Positions 1-7,009 of a DNA stretch of 13,032 bases are shown piece by piece. Position numbers and translations under genes: made by a program. This DNA is from JAAYKM01 sp964411235 (GTDB taxonomy: Bacteria > Desulfobacterota > Syntrophia > Syntrophales > JAAYKM01): NCBI GenBank assembly GCA_964411235.1, contig CAYPKE010000063.1, positions 1 to 13,032 on the forward strand. The letters are read 5' to 3'. The notes beneath the pieces are model-generated. The model was not told the origin of the DNA. It did no database searches and saw only the letters and a list, made by a program, of their open reading frames with translations. Numbering within the stretch: the first letter of the stretch is position 1; every line of letters begins with the position of its first letter.

Positions 1-77
1 GCCGTGACATGATGCCTGGTGCAGGCAAAAGCGCTCAAAGCCGCCATCACGATTAACAATCCGATGATCTTCTTCAT
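1..77 (-). CDS. ynbE: Small lipoprotein, YnbE-like (5' end only, runs off the left edge)
   Basis: Only the first 25 codons are inside the window. The start is an ATG preceded at good spacing by a clear AGGAGA ribosome site. The visible peptide begins MKKIIGLLIVMAALSAFAC, a lipoprotein signal: two lysines, a hydrophobic stretch, then a cysteine at residue 19 that would be lipidated. The lipobox (S-A-F-A before Cys) is imperfect. Residue +2 is threonine rather than aspartate, which fits outer-membrane sorting. The gene lies 64 bases downstream of ydbH on the same strand. In Escherichia coli the order ydbH-ynbE-ydbL is conserved, and YnbE also begins its mature part with Cys-Thr plus basic residues. 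YnbE is reported to link YdbH to the outer membrane. The identification rests on position, the signal peptide and a few mature residues, so a different small lipoprotein remains possible. Confidence 0.6.
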   Translation of the reverse strand, partial: MKKIIGLLIVMAALSAFACTRHHVT

Positions 78-141
78 GACTGTCTCCTGTTCGGTTTCCA
101 AGGTTTTAACAAAATAGTCGTGATTCCATTATTGAGGTCCG

Positions 142-3000
142 TCATTGAAAGTCAAGCAAATCTTCGAGGGCCCGATCGATCGACTCCCCGCTGGTCATTT
201 TGAAGCCGAGAACCCGGTTGATCAGTTCATCCAGATCATTGATGTTGAGAACCAGGGCTCCGATTTCCTGCGGCGGATCACCCTTGACCCCCCTGCCCCG
301 CAATTCGACCCTTGCCGCCGTCTCCCTGCCGCGCCTTTTTAAGTCAACGGTCAGATAATGGTATTGAAAATCACGCAGAGCCTCCTCCATGCGCTCGGCC
401 ACGAGAGCAAGATAGGGATGACCGGCCATGGCCTCATTGATGTAGTACATGAGAGATTTCAGCCATTCCTCGTCCCGAATCCCCAAACGCCCGGTTCCCG
501 GCAGGGCATGAACATACCCGGTGTCCAGCCGCACTTTTCCTTGCGCATAGGACAGGGGAATCCGTCCGTATACGAGACCGGAACCGCCGATCTTGCCGTC
601 GGTCAGACGGGCAAGCAGCGCCACCAGATCGATCTTGTCCAGCAAAACCTCCACCTCTCCCTGTTGCGTCCCGAGATCAAAGCGTGCCGCCTGGGCGGTG
701 AGCGTGCCTCCCTGCGGGAGGCTCCAATGCATCTTTTCCAGAAATAGCCGATCATGGTCTTCCAAGCGGAACGCCAAAAACCCTTTCTCCGCTTCCAGCG
801 CCCCCAGGCGTAACCTGTCGACGGTCAAGACCTGATTACCCGGCGAGCTGAATGGAACAAGTCTTTCAACACGGACGGATCCCGACAGGCCGCTTACCTC
901 CAGGTCTCTGCGGCGGCTCGTCACGGCAACATCGCGAAGTGACAGCGATACGTCCGGAATCAGCAGCGGCCCCTCCAGAGAGATGTTCGCCTTCAGCCTG
1001 CCCTGTCCCGCCAGATTCAGGTCATCAAAGTCCGGCGCCAGGCGGGCCAGCGCTTTCTGATCGGGCATTTCGAACCAGTCGGCTTCGGCCTGCAGCGATC
1101 CATTCAGCAGCGGTCCGCTCATGTCAAGAATCGCCTGAAACGCCAGCGGTATGGAGGAAAGAAACTGCCATCCCCCGTCGGCCGAAAGACGATTGTCATG
1201 GATAGCAATCCTCCCCGCGGGCCCCGGCAATTCGAGCCTGTCACGCAGGAGACGTCCGACGGAAAAATGACCACGCTCCGGGGAGCGTGTCCCCTTTGAG
1301 AAAGGAAGGCTGACCGTGATGTCCTCGACACGGAAAGAGTTTTCCGGCACCTCAAAAGAGCCTTTGCCGAGTTCGACGCAGCCCTGCCAGCGTAGCGGAC
1401 CGTCCTTGGCCAACCAGGCCCGGCCTCCCAGGGAAAGGGTACCGGCGTGGAATTTCATGTTTTCGAGCCGGGCGGTAACGGGTTTTCGGAATACTGCGGC
1501 AGCTGATATTTCTTGCAGGCTTCCCGGCTTGGCGGAATACGACAGCAGGTTTCTCCCCCTGCGTGATCCGATTTCCAGCACCTCTACAACCGCCGGCCCG
1601 TTTTCATCGTGGCGAATAATTTTCCGCGCCCCCAGGACGGAGCCATCGTCAAGACACCCTTCCAAACCGGACCGGTCCATTTTGAACCGGCCTACGGCAC
1701 GCAAAAAAGCTTGCTCGATGCGGATATTCTGTCCTGTCAGAAAAAACGGTGCTGGCCCCGCAAGGCTTTTCAGGACCTGCCCCTCAATACGCCAATCCGA
1801 ACCCTCAGGTCTTAAAACGGCAAGGGTTCCCGAAGCCTGAACGGGGACACCAGAAACTGCAGCAATGTGAGCATCGGAAGAGCGTGAGACGAAGTCCGGT
1901 GGCACAAAGCCCTCCAAGGTGCACGCGAAACGCCCATCGAAAGTGTTGCCCTTCAGGAATTCGTTCACCCCGGTGTGCTTTCCGTCCGCGGTAACCGTCG
2001 CCCGAAGAGGCTCCTTCAGGCGTGCCCGGAGAGATGAGGCCCTGCCCTGCTTGCCCAGAGACAGGGTAAGCCCATCCAGTTCATATTCCTGGAAGCGCAG
2101 ACCATCAATGTCGACGCTGCCGTCCAACTCCGAAAAAAGCAGGTCTTCATCGATCGCACAATGCAACGCAAAGGTCCCCTTGTCCAGTTTGGCCTGGAGA
2201 CCTAAGGCGTCCCAGAAAAACTCTCTTATTTCCGTGGTGAAGTCAAATTTACCGTATCCCGCCGTACCGGCCGGACGGTGCCATCGTGCCTTGAAATCGA
2301 CGGTGCCAACCGGCACCGCCTGCCTCCCCCCTCCTTCGGCCCAGATTCCCACATCCGCCGGACGCCCCGGAAAGCGGCCGTGAATCATCGCGTCGCTTGT
2401 CGCCAGGTTGCCTTGTCCTGTGATCAGAACGGGGATGCCGAAAGGTTCGGCAAGGAAATCAAGTTTCACCTCCTGACCATGATCGGCTTCGAGGAGCAAG
2501 CCCAGGGGAACCCTCAGGGAAAGGCCATCCCGGTGCAAAACAATGGAAGAGGATTTGACGGCAAGGGATTCAAAAGGCAGCTGCGGCGGATCGGAAGACG
2601 CTTCGTCCCGGTCAAACACCGGAAGCCCCAGATCGATTTCTCCGTCCCGGTAGATGATATGCCAGACAACGCCAACGGCAACGATTCGATCAATCTTTCC
2701 CCGTAAAAGACCCGCAGGCGAAAAGTGAACGGCGATGTAATCTGCACCAAGACGTCCTTGTTGACCACGGATATCGCTCAGTTGAAGGCGCCAGGGAGTC
2801 AGGGATTCCACCGTAACCTCGGGACTCTCAATCCCGGCCCGCACCATCAAAACCGCCAGACCCCGCTCCAGCAGAAAGGGGCCGGCCCAGGACAACGCCA
2901 GCAGGAACAACGAAAACAGGGCCAGCGTGCAGAATAAGAGCCTGCCGAATTTTCGGAGGGAGAGGAATATTCCTTCAAAGATGGCTTTTTTCTCCTTCAC
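142..3000 (-). CDS. ydbH: YdbH-family AsmA-like intermembrane lipid transport protein
   Basis: This is a 952-residue protein, close in size to E. coli YdbH (about 880). Residues 1-17 are basic and are followed by one hydrophobic anchor (about 18-40, rich in Leu and Phe); the rest is a long, beta-rich periplasmic region. That is the build of AsmA-like bridge proteins. The last 130 residues or so match the YdbH C-terminal domain: a glycine-rich G-x-V-x-G-x-I-P stretch near residue 815, the sequence LRDFQYHYLTVDLKRRG, then LVLNINDLDELINRVLG. In E. coli YdbH acts redundantly with TamB and YhdP in moving phospholipids from the inner to the outer membrane. The start is GTG, preceded by a weak ribosome site; an in-frame stop 15 bases upstream excludes a much longer N-terminus. 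The downstream small lipoprotein supports the family call. A role in lipid transport here is inferred from the family. Confidence 0.87.
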   Translation of the reverse strand: MKEKKAIFEGIFLSLRKFGRLLFCTLALFSLFLLALSWAGPFLLERGLAVLMVRAGIESPEVTVESLTPWRLQLSDIRGQQGRLGADYIAVHFSPAGLLRGKIDRIVAVGVVWHIIYRDGEIDLGLPVFDRDEASSDPPQLPFESLAVKSSSIVLHRDGLSLRVPLGLLLEADHGQEVKLDFLAEPFGIPVLITGQGNLATSDAMIHGRFPGRPADVGIWAEGGGRQAVPVGTVDFKARWHRPAGTAGYGKFDFTTEIREFFWDALGLQAKLDKGTFALHCAIDEDLLFSELDGSVDIDGLRFQEYELDGLTLSLGKQGRASSLRARLKEPLRATVTADGKHTGVNEFLKGNTFDGRFACTLEGFVPPDFVSRSSDAHIAAVSGVPVQASGTLAVLRPEGSDWRIEGQVLKSLAGPAPFFLTGQNIRIEQAFLRAVGRFKMDRSGLEGCLDDGSVLGARKIIRHDENGPAVVEVLEIGSRRGRNLLSYSAKPGSLQEISAAAVFRKPVTARLENMKFHAGTLSLGGRAWLAKDGPLRWQGCVELGKGSFEVPENSFRVEDITVSLPFSKGTRSPERGHFSVGRLLRDRLELPGPAGRIAIHDNRLSADGGWQFLSSIPLAFQAILDMSGPLLNGSLQAEADWFEMPDQKALARLAPDFDDLNLAGQGRLKANISLEGPLLIPDVSLSLRDVAVTSRRRDLEVSGLSGSVRVERLVPFSSPGNQVLTVDRLRLGALEAEKGFLAFRLEDHDRLFLEKMHWSLPQGGTLTAQAARFDLGTQQGEVEVLLDKIDLVALLARLTDGKIGGSGLVYGRIPLSYAQGKVRLDTGYVHALPGTGRLGIRDEEWLKSLMYYINEAMAGHPYLALVAERMEEALRDFQYHYLTVDLKRRGRETAARVELRGRGVKGDPPQEIGALVLNINDLDELINRVLGFKMTSGESIDRALEDLLDFQ

Positions 3001-3141
3001 TGAATACCCGCACCGCTAGCTGTTGAAGATTGACGGCCCCGAACGTCCGGGAGAATCCATAAGATCGGAGTGCCCTGACCGGGCGGCGTGCTCAACGTGT
3101 GTTCGCCGGCCTGATCCAGGAAGCAAAGCATCCGTCGGCGC

Positions 3142-3543
3142 TTAAAGAAACCGGACTGTATCGACGGCAGCTTGCACAACATACACCCTTTCATTGTTGG
3201 TCTGATTGTCGGCAGGAATGACAAAGAAACCAGCACGCGTCGGCTCGTAACCCATGGTTGTTCCGACCAATCTTTCCCCGTCCTTGAAAAGGACTTCGAT
3301 TTTCCTTCCCTGAACGGCCTGACCTTCGATGAAATGAAGCCGGTCCTGATGGGCGGCATTTCCGCCGAAATCCCTCACGAAGAAAACGGCCTTCAGATCC
3401 TTGACCAAGACGGTCACCGCCTCTCCCGATCCCTGATTCTGGGGCTGCAAATGAAAAATGTCCCGGTTGGGGAAGAAATCCAGCGTATTGCCCTTCAGGA
3501 TTTTTCCGTCCTGATACCGCACCACCACTTTCACCGGAGCCAT
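3142..3543 (-). CDS. Duplicated small beta-rich domain protein of unknown function
   Basis: This is a 133-residue soluble protein with no signal peptide or membrane segment. The ATG at 3543 was chosen because AAAGGGGGA lies just before it; the frame stays open upstream but that part is arginine- and cysteine-rich and does not look coding. The protein contains two copies of one motif. Copy 1 (about residues 5-55) reads KVVVRYQDGKILKGNT, then F-P-N-R, F-H-L and V-x-V-L-V. Copy 2 (about 81-132) reads KIEVLFKDGERLVGTT, then E-P-T-R, FFVIP and ERVYVV. The shared pattern is V-x-(Y/F)-x-DG-x-x-L-x-G-x-T-x-P-x-R-x-x-F. It recalls a small domain of unknown function common in Desulfobacterota (perhaps the one catalogued as DUF6982; the number is from memory). 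The length and alternating hydrophobic pattern suggest a small beta barrel, which is inference. It lies 141 bases upstream of ydbH, so co-transcription is possible. Confidence 0.75.
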   Translation of the reverse strand: MAPVKVVVRYQDGKILKGNTLDFFPNRDIFHLQPQNQGSGEAVTVLVKDLKAVFFVRDFGGNAAHQDRLHFIEGQAVQGRKIEVLFKDGERLVGTTMGYEPTRAGFFVIPADNQTNNERVYVVQAAVDTVRFL

Positions 3544-3937
3544 GAATCCCCCTTTACAAAACGGATTTTCTCCTCTTTCAAGAGGCTGCCTGTTCATACA
3601 GTTTTTATCATATCCGGCGAAGATCGCAACCGGGAACCGCAACGGGCAGCAACCTGTCCTTTCCCCTGTCTTGAGAAGCGATCCTTGCCGATCGGCATAT
3701 TTTGCACAAAAAGAGAGCTTCAACCGGGTGTACCGGCTTCGGGAAATTCTCCGCAGCGTACGCCTGCGATTCGGCCTACCCGGCAGCAAAGAACCGACTC
3801 TCCGGAAGCCGCCGGGCCAAAACGAAAATCATCCCCGGAAGGCCTTAGGCAGGGCATGGTCATTTCCCCTTCTGAACTTTGACGATGGAACAAAAATCCT
3901 GCGCAAGGGAAATTGGCAGTCGACCGGAAAAGGATTT
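3544..3937. other. Intergenic region with several GC-rich dyads and a weak promoter
   Basis: No convincing gene was found in these 394 bases; the short open frames have atypical composition and no ribosome sites. Near the right-hand gene's start, on the minus strand, is a possible -10 (TATGAT, 3607-3612) with a poor -35. A small dyad CCTCT/AGAGG with a TTCA loop (3572-3585) lies in the would-be leader. Further away are CGCAG/CTGCG (3752-3756 and 3764-3768) around a GCGTACGC core. A larger dyad pairs CCCGGCAGC at 3779-3787 with GCCGCCGGG at 3808-3816, with one mismatch. None is followed by a T-run on either strand, so they are not classical terminators. Confidence 0.5.
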
Positions 3938-4366
3938 TCAAGTCCGGGCGCGACTTGAAACCAGCCAATAGGTTACACCCAATGCCAGAACGATTGCCCC
4001 GATTCCGTAGAGATAACTCGGATTGATCGTGTTCAGATCGAGGACGATCACCTTCCGGGCAATCGCCATTAGAGCCGTGGCAATTACCAGCCTGATATGG
4101 ATCACATCATCCCGCAGATAAAGGGTGATGTTGGTAAATATCTCTATCGCAATCAGTACGGCCAGAAACGAGGCAAACACTACAAAAATATCGGTCAGAT
4201 CGAGGAGGTACAGGGGAGGGCTTGCAAGCTTGGTGTACAATACCAAAACCACATCGGCGATACACCAAAGGATGACCAAAACCATCAAAATGGCGAGAAC
4301 CCTGATCGCCTGGCGAATCAACACATTAAGGTGTGCGATCAATACGTCCTTGTGTTCCGTGTCCAA
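3938..4366 (-). CDS. PsiE-family (phosphate-starvation-inducible) membrane protein
   Basis: This is a 142-residue protein, near the 136 residues of E. coli PsiE. Four hydrophobic helices are visible at about residues 20-44, 58-82, 90-106 and 118-136. The family's most conserved stretch, between helices 2 and 3, is present as IEIFTNITLYLRDDVIHIRL, followed by ATALMAIARKVIVLD. The start is TTG with AAGGAAA 6-7 bases before it; no better start exists nearby. PsiE proteins sit in the inner membrane. In E. coli psiE is induced on phosphate starvation, but the biochemical function is unknown. A weak candidate promoter on the minus strand is TTATTG (4467-4472), a 17-base spacer and TATAAA (4444-4449); no convincing Pho box was seen. 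The gene is divergent from the MFS transporter across 198 bases, the middle of which is AT-rich. The family call is firm; physiology and regulation here are not known. Confidence 0.85.
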   Translation of the reverse strand: MDTEHKDVLIAHLNVLIRQAIRVLAILMVLVILWCIADVVLVLYTKLASPPLYLLDLTDIFVVFASFLAVLIAIEIFTNITLYLRDDVIHIRLVIATALMAIARKVIVLDLNTINPSYLYGIGAIVLALGVTYWLVSSRART

Positions 4367-4564
4367 ATGGCTTTCCTTTTTTCCGGTGTCGTGCTCATGA
4401 ACTCTACTTTGCTTTCCGAAATGAAAATGAGCCTTTTCTCTCTTTTATATGACAATAAACTTGCACCAATAACTGTTTTTATGTCAAAAGAAATCCGCGG
4501 CCTTGTGGAGTGACTAAGTCGATAATCAAGTTTCCCGTCTGCGTTTAAGGGTCTGCTGCCGAAA

Positions 4565-5728
4565 ATGATTCCCCATCCGTCCATAAAGGGAAAAGCGCTT
4601 GGGATGCTCATGCTCCTGTGGTTTTTGTGGTTCATGAACTTCAGCGTCAGAACGATCTTTTCCCCCCTCATGCCTCTGATCGAGGATGAATTTGCCATCC
4701 GTCATGCCCGGGCAAGCAGCTTTTTCATGTTCAACGCCCTGGGCTACGGCGCTGCGCTGCTGCTTGCGGGAACCTACGCCGGACAATACGGTTACAAGCG
4801 TTCGATCCTCGTTTCCATCATTCTTGCGGCCTGCGCTTTTTTCCTGATTCCCTTCGTCAACAGTTTCACCCTGCTCTGCGTCATATCCGTCGTCCTGGGG
4901 CTGGCCACGGGGATCTACCTTCCCTCCGTCATCCCGATGATTACGGCTTACTACAATCGCCGCACGTGGGGCAAAGCGATTGCCATCCATGATTCGGCCG
5001 CCTCCGTGAGCATCTTCGCCGCCCCTTTTATCGTTCTTTTTCTCATGCAGTATATTTCCTGGCGCCAGATATTCGACGTTTTTGGAGTCCTTTCGCTGGT
5101 CTGCGCCGGGCTTTTTTACATCGCCGCCCAAGAAGTCAAAGTGCCGCCCCCGGATCACCGCGTTCATGGAAACCTCTTTCGCAGCCTGTCCCTGTGGATG
5201 ATTTCCCTGCTCTGGATCTTCGCTTCCGGGGCCAATCTGGGCGTTTATTTCATTCTCCCCCTGTATCTGGTCAAAGAACTGCATATGGACGGGGGCCATG
5301 CCAACGAGCTGTTCGGGTTTTCGAGAGTCGGCGGTGTATTCGTTGCCATTTTCGTCGGATTTGTCGTCGACCGGTTCAGCCTGAAAAAAACCATGTTCTG
5401 GCTGATGCTGACCACCGGCATCCTGACCGTCTGCCTGACATTCACCGGAGGCCGTGCACTGGAGATCTTTCTTTACCTCCAGGCGGCGGTGGGATTCGGA
5501 TTTTTTCCCGTGGGGCTGGTTGCCCTGTCCCGTCTTTTCCCTGAGTCTTTGCGAGGCAGGGCAACGGGTTACGTCGTAACCCTGGGAGTCGTTTTCGGAC
5601 TCGGTGTGATTCCATACCTTCTGGGTCTCGCCGGCGACCACTTCAGTTTTCGTTCCGGAATCTTGATCATGGGATTTCTGGCAATGCTGTCAAGCTTGCT
5701 GACGGTGTTTTTGCGGAACCTGGATTGA
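4565..5728 (+). CDS. Major facilitator superfamily transporter, substrate unknown
   Basis: This is a 387-residue membrane protein with about twelve hydrophobic helices in two halves, typical of the MFS_1 family. The loop after helix 2 carries a degenerate motif A (AGQYGYKRS). The equivalent loop in the second half is closer to consensus (GFVVDRFSLKK, the G-x-x-x-D-R-x-x-x-K form), and its basic end would face the cytoplasm. The N-terminal helix has an unusual aromatic run (LLWFLWFMNFSVRTIFSP) seen in anion/metabolite-type MFS carriers, but no substrate can be assigned. The ATG at 4565 is the first in-frame start after a stop at 4523; the ribosome site is poor (AAGG lies about 15 bases upstream). 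The gene stands alone on its strand and ends 8 bases from the convergent aroG-type gene. The aromatic-pathway neighbours do not by themselves show that it moves an aromatic compound. Confidence 0.85.
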   Translation: MIPHPSIKGKALGMLMLLWFLWFMNFSVRTIFSPLMPLIEDEFAIRHARASSFFMFNALGYGAALLLAGTYAGQYGYKRSILVSIILAACAFFLIPFVNSFTLLCVISVVLGLATGIYLPSVIPMITAYYNRRTWGKAIAIHDSAASVSIFAAPFIVLFLMQYISWRQIFDVFGVLSLVCAGLFYIAAQEVKVPPPDHRVHGNLFRSLSLWMISLLWIFASGANLGVYFILPLYLVKELHMDGGHANELFGFSRVGGVFVAIFVGFVVDRFSLKKTMFWLMLTTGILTVCLTFTGGRALEIFLYLQAAVGFGFFPVGLVALSRLFPESLRGRATGYVVTLGVVFGLGVIPYLLGLAGDHFSFRSGILIMGFLAMLSSLLTVFLRNLD

Positions 5729-5736
5729 CTTTCGGA

Positions 5737-6765
5737 TCAGGCCATATCCGCCAAATCCATGATCAGCCTTTCCGAGTCAGGCCAGCCAAGACAGGGATCG
5801 GTGATGGATTTCCCGTAAATCCGGCCCCGGGGAGACTGGGCCCCTTCTTCGATGAAGCTTTCAATCATGAGTCCACAGATCATTTTCCGCAAATCCGGCG
5901 CATGCCTCCGGCTCTGCATGATTTCCGCGGCGATGCGCGGCTGTTCCTTGCAGACCTTGTTGGAGTTGGCATGGTTCGTATCCACGACAATCGAGGGGTT
6001 GTTCAAACCGCGCTTCAGGTAGGCCTCGGCGAAGGTCATCAGGTCTTCGTAATGGTAATTCGGCACGGCAATCCCGAGGTGATTGACGGCCCCGCGCAGA
6101 ACCGCGTGTGTCAAAGGATTACCCGATGTCTTTACCTCCCAGCGGTTGTAAATGAACGTATGCGGCGTTTGGGACGCCTGAATGGAATTAAACGTCACCT
6201 GAATATCGCCGGACGTGGGATTCTTCATCCCCACGGGCACATCCAGGCCGCTGCAGGTCAAGCGGTGGGCCTGATTCTCGACGGACCTGGCGCCCACGGC
6301 GACGTAACTCAGAAGATCCTCCAAGTAGGGATAGTTGCCCGGATAGAGCATTTCGTCCGCTGCCGGCAAGCCGGATTCCTGAAGGGAACGGATATGCATC
6401 CGCCGAATTGCCTTGATCCCCCTGACCATATTCGGCGCCTCCTGCGGATCGGGCTGATGGGCCATGCCCTTGTACCCCATTCCGGTCGTCCGCGGCTTGT
6501 TGGTGTAAATTCTGGGTATGATGATGATCCGTTCTTTGACCCGTTCCTGCACCTTTGCCAGGCGCCCGATGTAATCGCAGACAGCCTCCTCGTCGTGGGC
6601 CGAACAGGGACCGATGATGAGGAGAAAGCGGTCGTCCTGCTTCGTGAAAACGGCTTCGATCTCAGAATCCCTGCTTCTTTTGATCCGATCCAGGTCCGAA
6701 TTCAGCGGCATGTCGGCCAGAATATCGCCGGGCATCGGAATTTCCCGCACATAGACGAAACTCAT
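5737..6765 (-). CDS. 3-deoxy-7-phosphoheptulonate synthase (DAHP synthase, type I, AroFGH class)
   Basis: This 342-residue protein (E. coli AroG is 350) condenses phosphoenolpyruvate and erythrose 4-phosphate, the first step of the shikimate pathway. The family motifs are all present: IIGPCSAHDEEA (metal-binding Cys54), KPRTTGMGYKG (residues 90-100, substrate-binding Lys/Arg), VGARSVENQAHR, GMKNPTSGDIQV, VDTNHANSNK (His265), GLMIES (Glu302) and KSITDPCLGW (Asp323). The Cys/His/Glu/Asp set matches the four metal ligands known in AroG. The ATG at 6765 was chosen because GGGAGAA precedes it and the protein then begins at the usual family N-terminus; the 24 extra codons upstream overlap the promoter. 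Enteric paralogues are feedback-inhibited by Phe, Tyr or Trp, and the specificity here cannot be read with confidence, so no paralogue letter is given. The gene is divergent from the p-aminobenzoate operon, which consumes chorismate. Confidence 0.95.
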   Translation of the reverse strand: MSFVYVREIPMPGDILADMPLNSDLDRIKRSRDSEIEAVFTKQDDRFLLIIGPCSAHDEEAVCDYIGRLAKVQERVKERIIIIPRIYTNKPRTTGMGYKGMAHQPDPQEAPNMVRGIKAIRRMHIRSLQESGLPAADEMLYPGNYPYLEDLLSYVAVGARSVENQAHRLTCSGLDVPVGMKNPTSGDIQVTFNSIQASQTPHTFIYNRWEVKTSGNPLTHAVLRGAVNHLGIAVPNYHYEDLMTFAEAYLKRGLNNPSIVVDTNHANSNKVCKEQPRIAAEIMQSRRHAPDLRKMICGLMIESFIEEGAQSPRGRIYGKSITDPCLGWPDSERLIMDLADMA

Positions 6766-6822
6766 ATAAGTTCTCCCTTCCTTGCGCTCATCTTGTATGC
6801 ATCGGGCGTAAGCTTGGTTTTT

Positions 6823-6831
6823 ATTATAACA
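6823..6831 (-). promoter_or_regulatory. Extended -10 promoter for the DAHP synthase gene
   Basis: On the minus strand the sequence TGTTATAAT gives a perfect -10 hexamer (TATAAT) with the TGn extension. No good -35 is found at 16-18 bases, as is usual for extended -10 promoters. Transcription would start near 6816, giving a leader of about 50 bases before the ATG at 6765. No obvious TrpR- or TyrR-type operator was seen. Confidence 0.6.
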
Positions 6832-6894
6832 AAGCACCGCAAAAACATAATGGAAAAATTTTGTTCTGCCTGTGCGCCTGTGAAAAACAGCGTC

Positions 6895-6923
6895 TTGACA
6901 CGAGCCGGCATCTGCGCTAATAA
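6895..6923 (+). promoter_or_regulatory. Sigma-70-type promoter for the pab operon
   Basis: A perfect -35 TTGACA (6895-6900) is followed by exactly 17 bases and then TAATAA (6918-6923), which keeps the T1, A2 and A5 positions of the -10 consensus. Transcription would start near 6930, about 80 bases before the pabA start. It is the only good plus-strand promoter in this divergent gap and lies about 65 bases behind the minus-strand -10 element of the DAHP synthase gene. Confidence 0.6.
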
Positions 6924-6961
6924 ACCGAAAATTTTTCTGGAAAAGAGTTATGAAACAGGCC

Positions 6962-6995
6962 AGGCCACCCAGACTCTGTCGGGGTGGCTTTTTTT
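6962..6995 (+). terminator. Intrinsic terminator in the pab leader (candidate attenuator)
   Basis: GCCACCC (6964-6970) pairs perfectly with GGGTGGC (6982-6988) around an 11-base loop. The stem extends by a G-U and an A-U pair at its foot and is followed at once by seven Ts (6989-6995). This is a textbook rho-independent terminator on the plus strand. It lies between the likely promoter at 6895-6923 and the pabA start at 7010. No plus-strand gene ends upstream of it; the nearest, the transporter, ends at 5728. It therefore most likely attenuates pab transcription. Confidence 0.8.
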
Positions 6996-7009
6996 ATTTG
7001 GAAGGACAC

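Noticed and set aside
3544..3789. Longer N-terminus (82 more codons) for the duplicated-domain protein
   Set aside because: The extension is rich in Arg and Cys, lacks domain character and crosses the candidate promoter. The ATG at 3543 has a good ribosome site and starts right at the domain.
3720..3968. 82-codon minus-strand open frame beside psiE
   Set aside because: It overlaps the end of psiE in another frame and the dyad-rich gap, with no ribosome site, no recognisable domain and unlikely composition.
4526..5641. Long minus-strand open frame (371 codons) opposite the transporter
   Set aside because: It is antisense to a clear twelve-helix MFS protein. Its translation is rich in Glu, Gly, Gln and Lys with no recognisable domain, as expected for the complement of a membrane-protein gene.
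6766..6837. 24-residue N-terminal extension of the DAHP synthase
   Set aside because: It would overlap the extended -10 element and lacks a ribosome site, while the ATG at 6765 has one and gives the normal family length.
6950..7009. A 20-residue N-terminal extension of pabA from the ATG at 6950
   Set aside because: The codons run through the terminator stem and T-run, and family members begin at M-x-x-L-L-V-I-D-N-Y, which is the ATG at 7010. A short regulatory leader peptide is not excluded.
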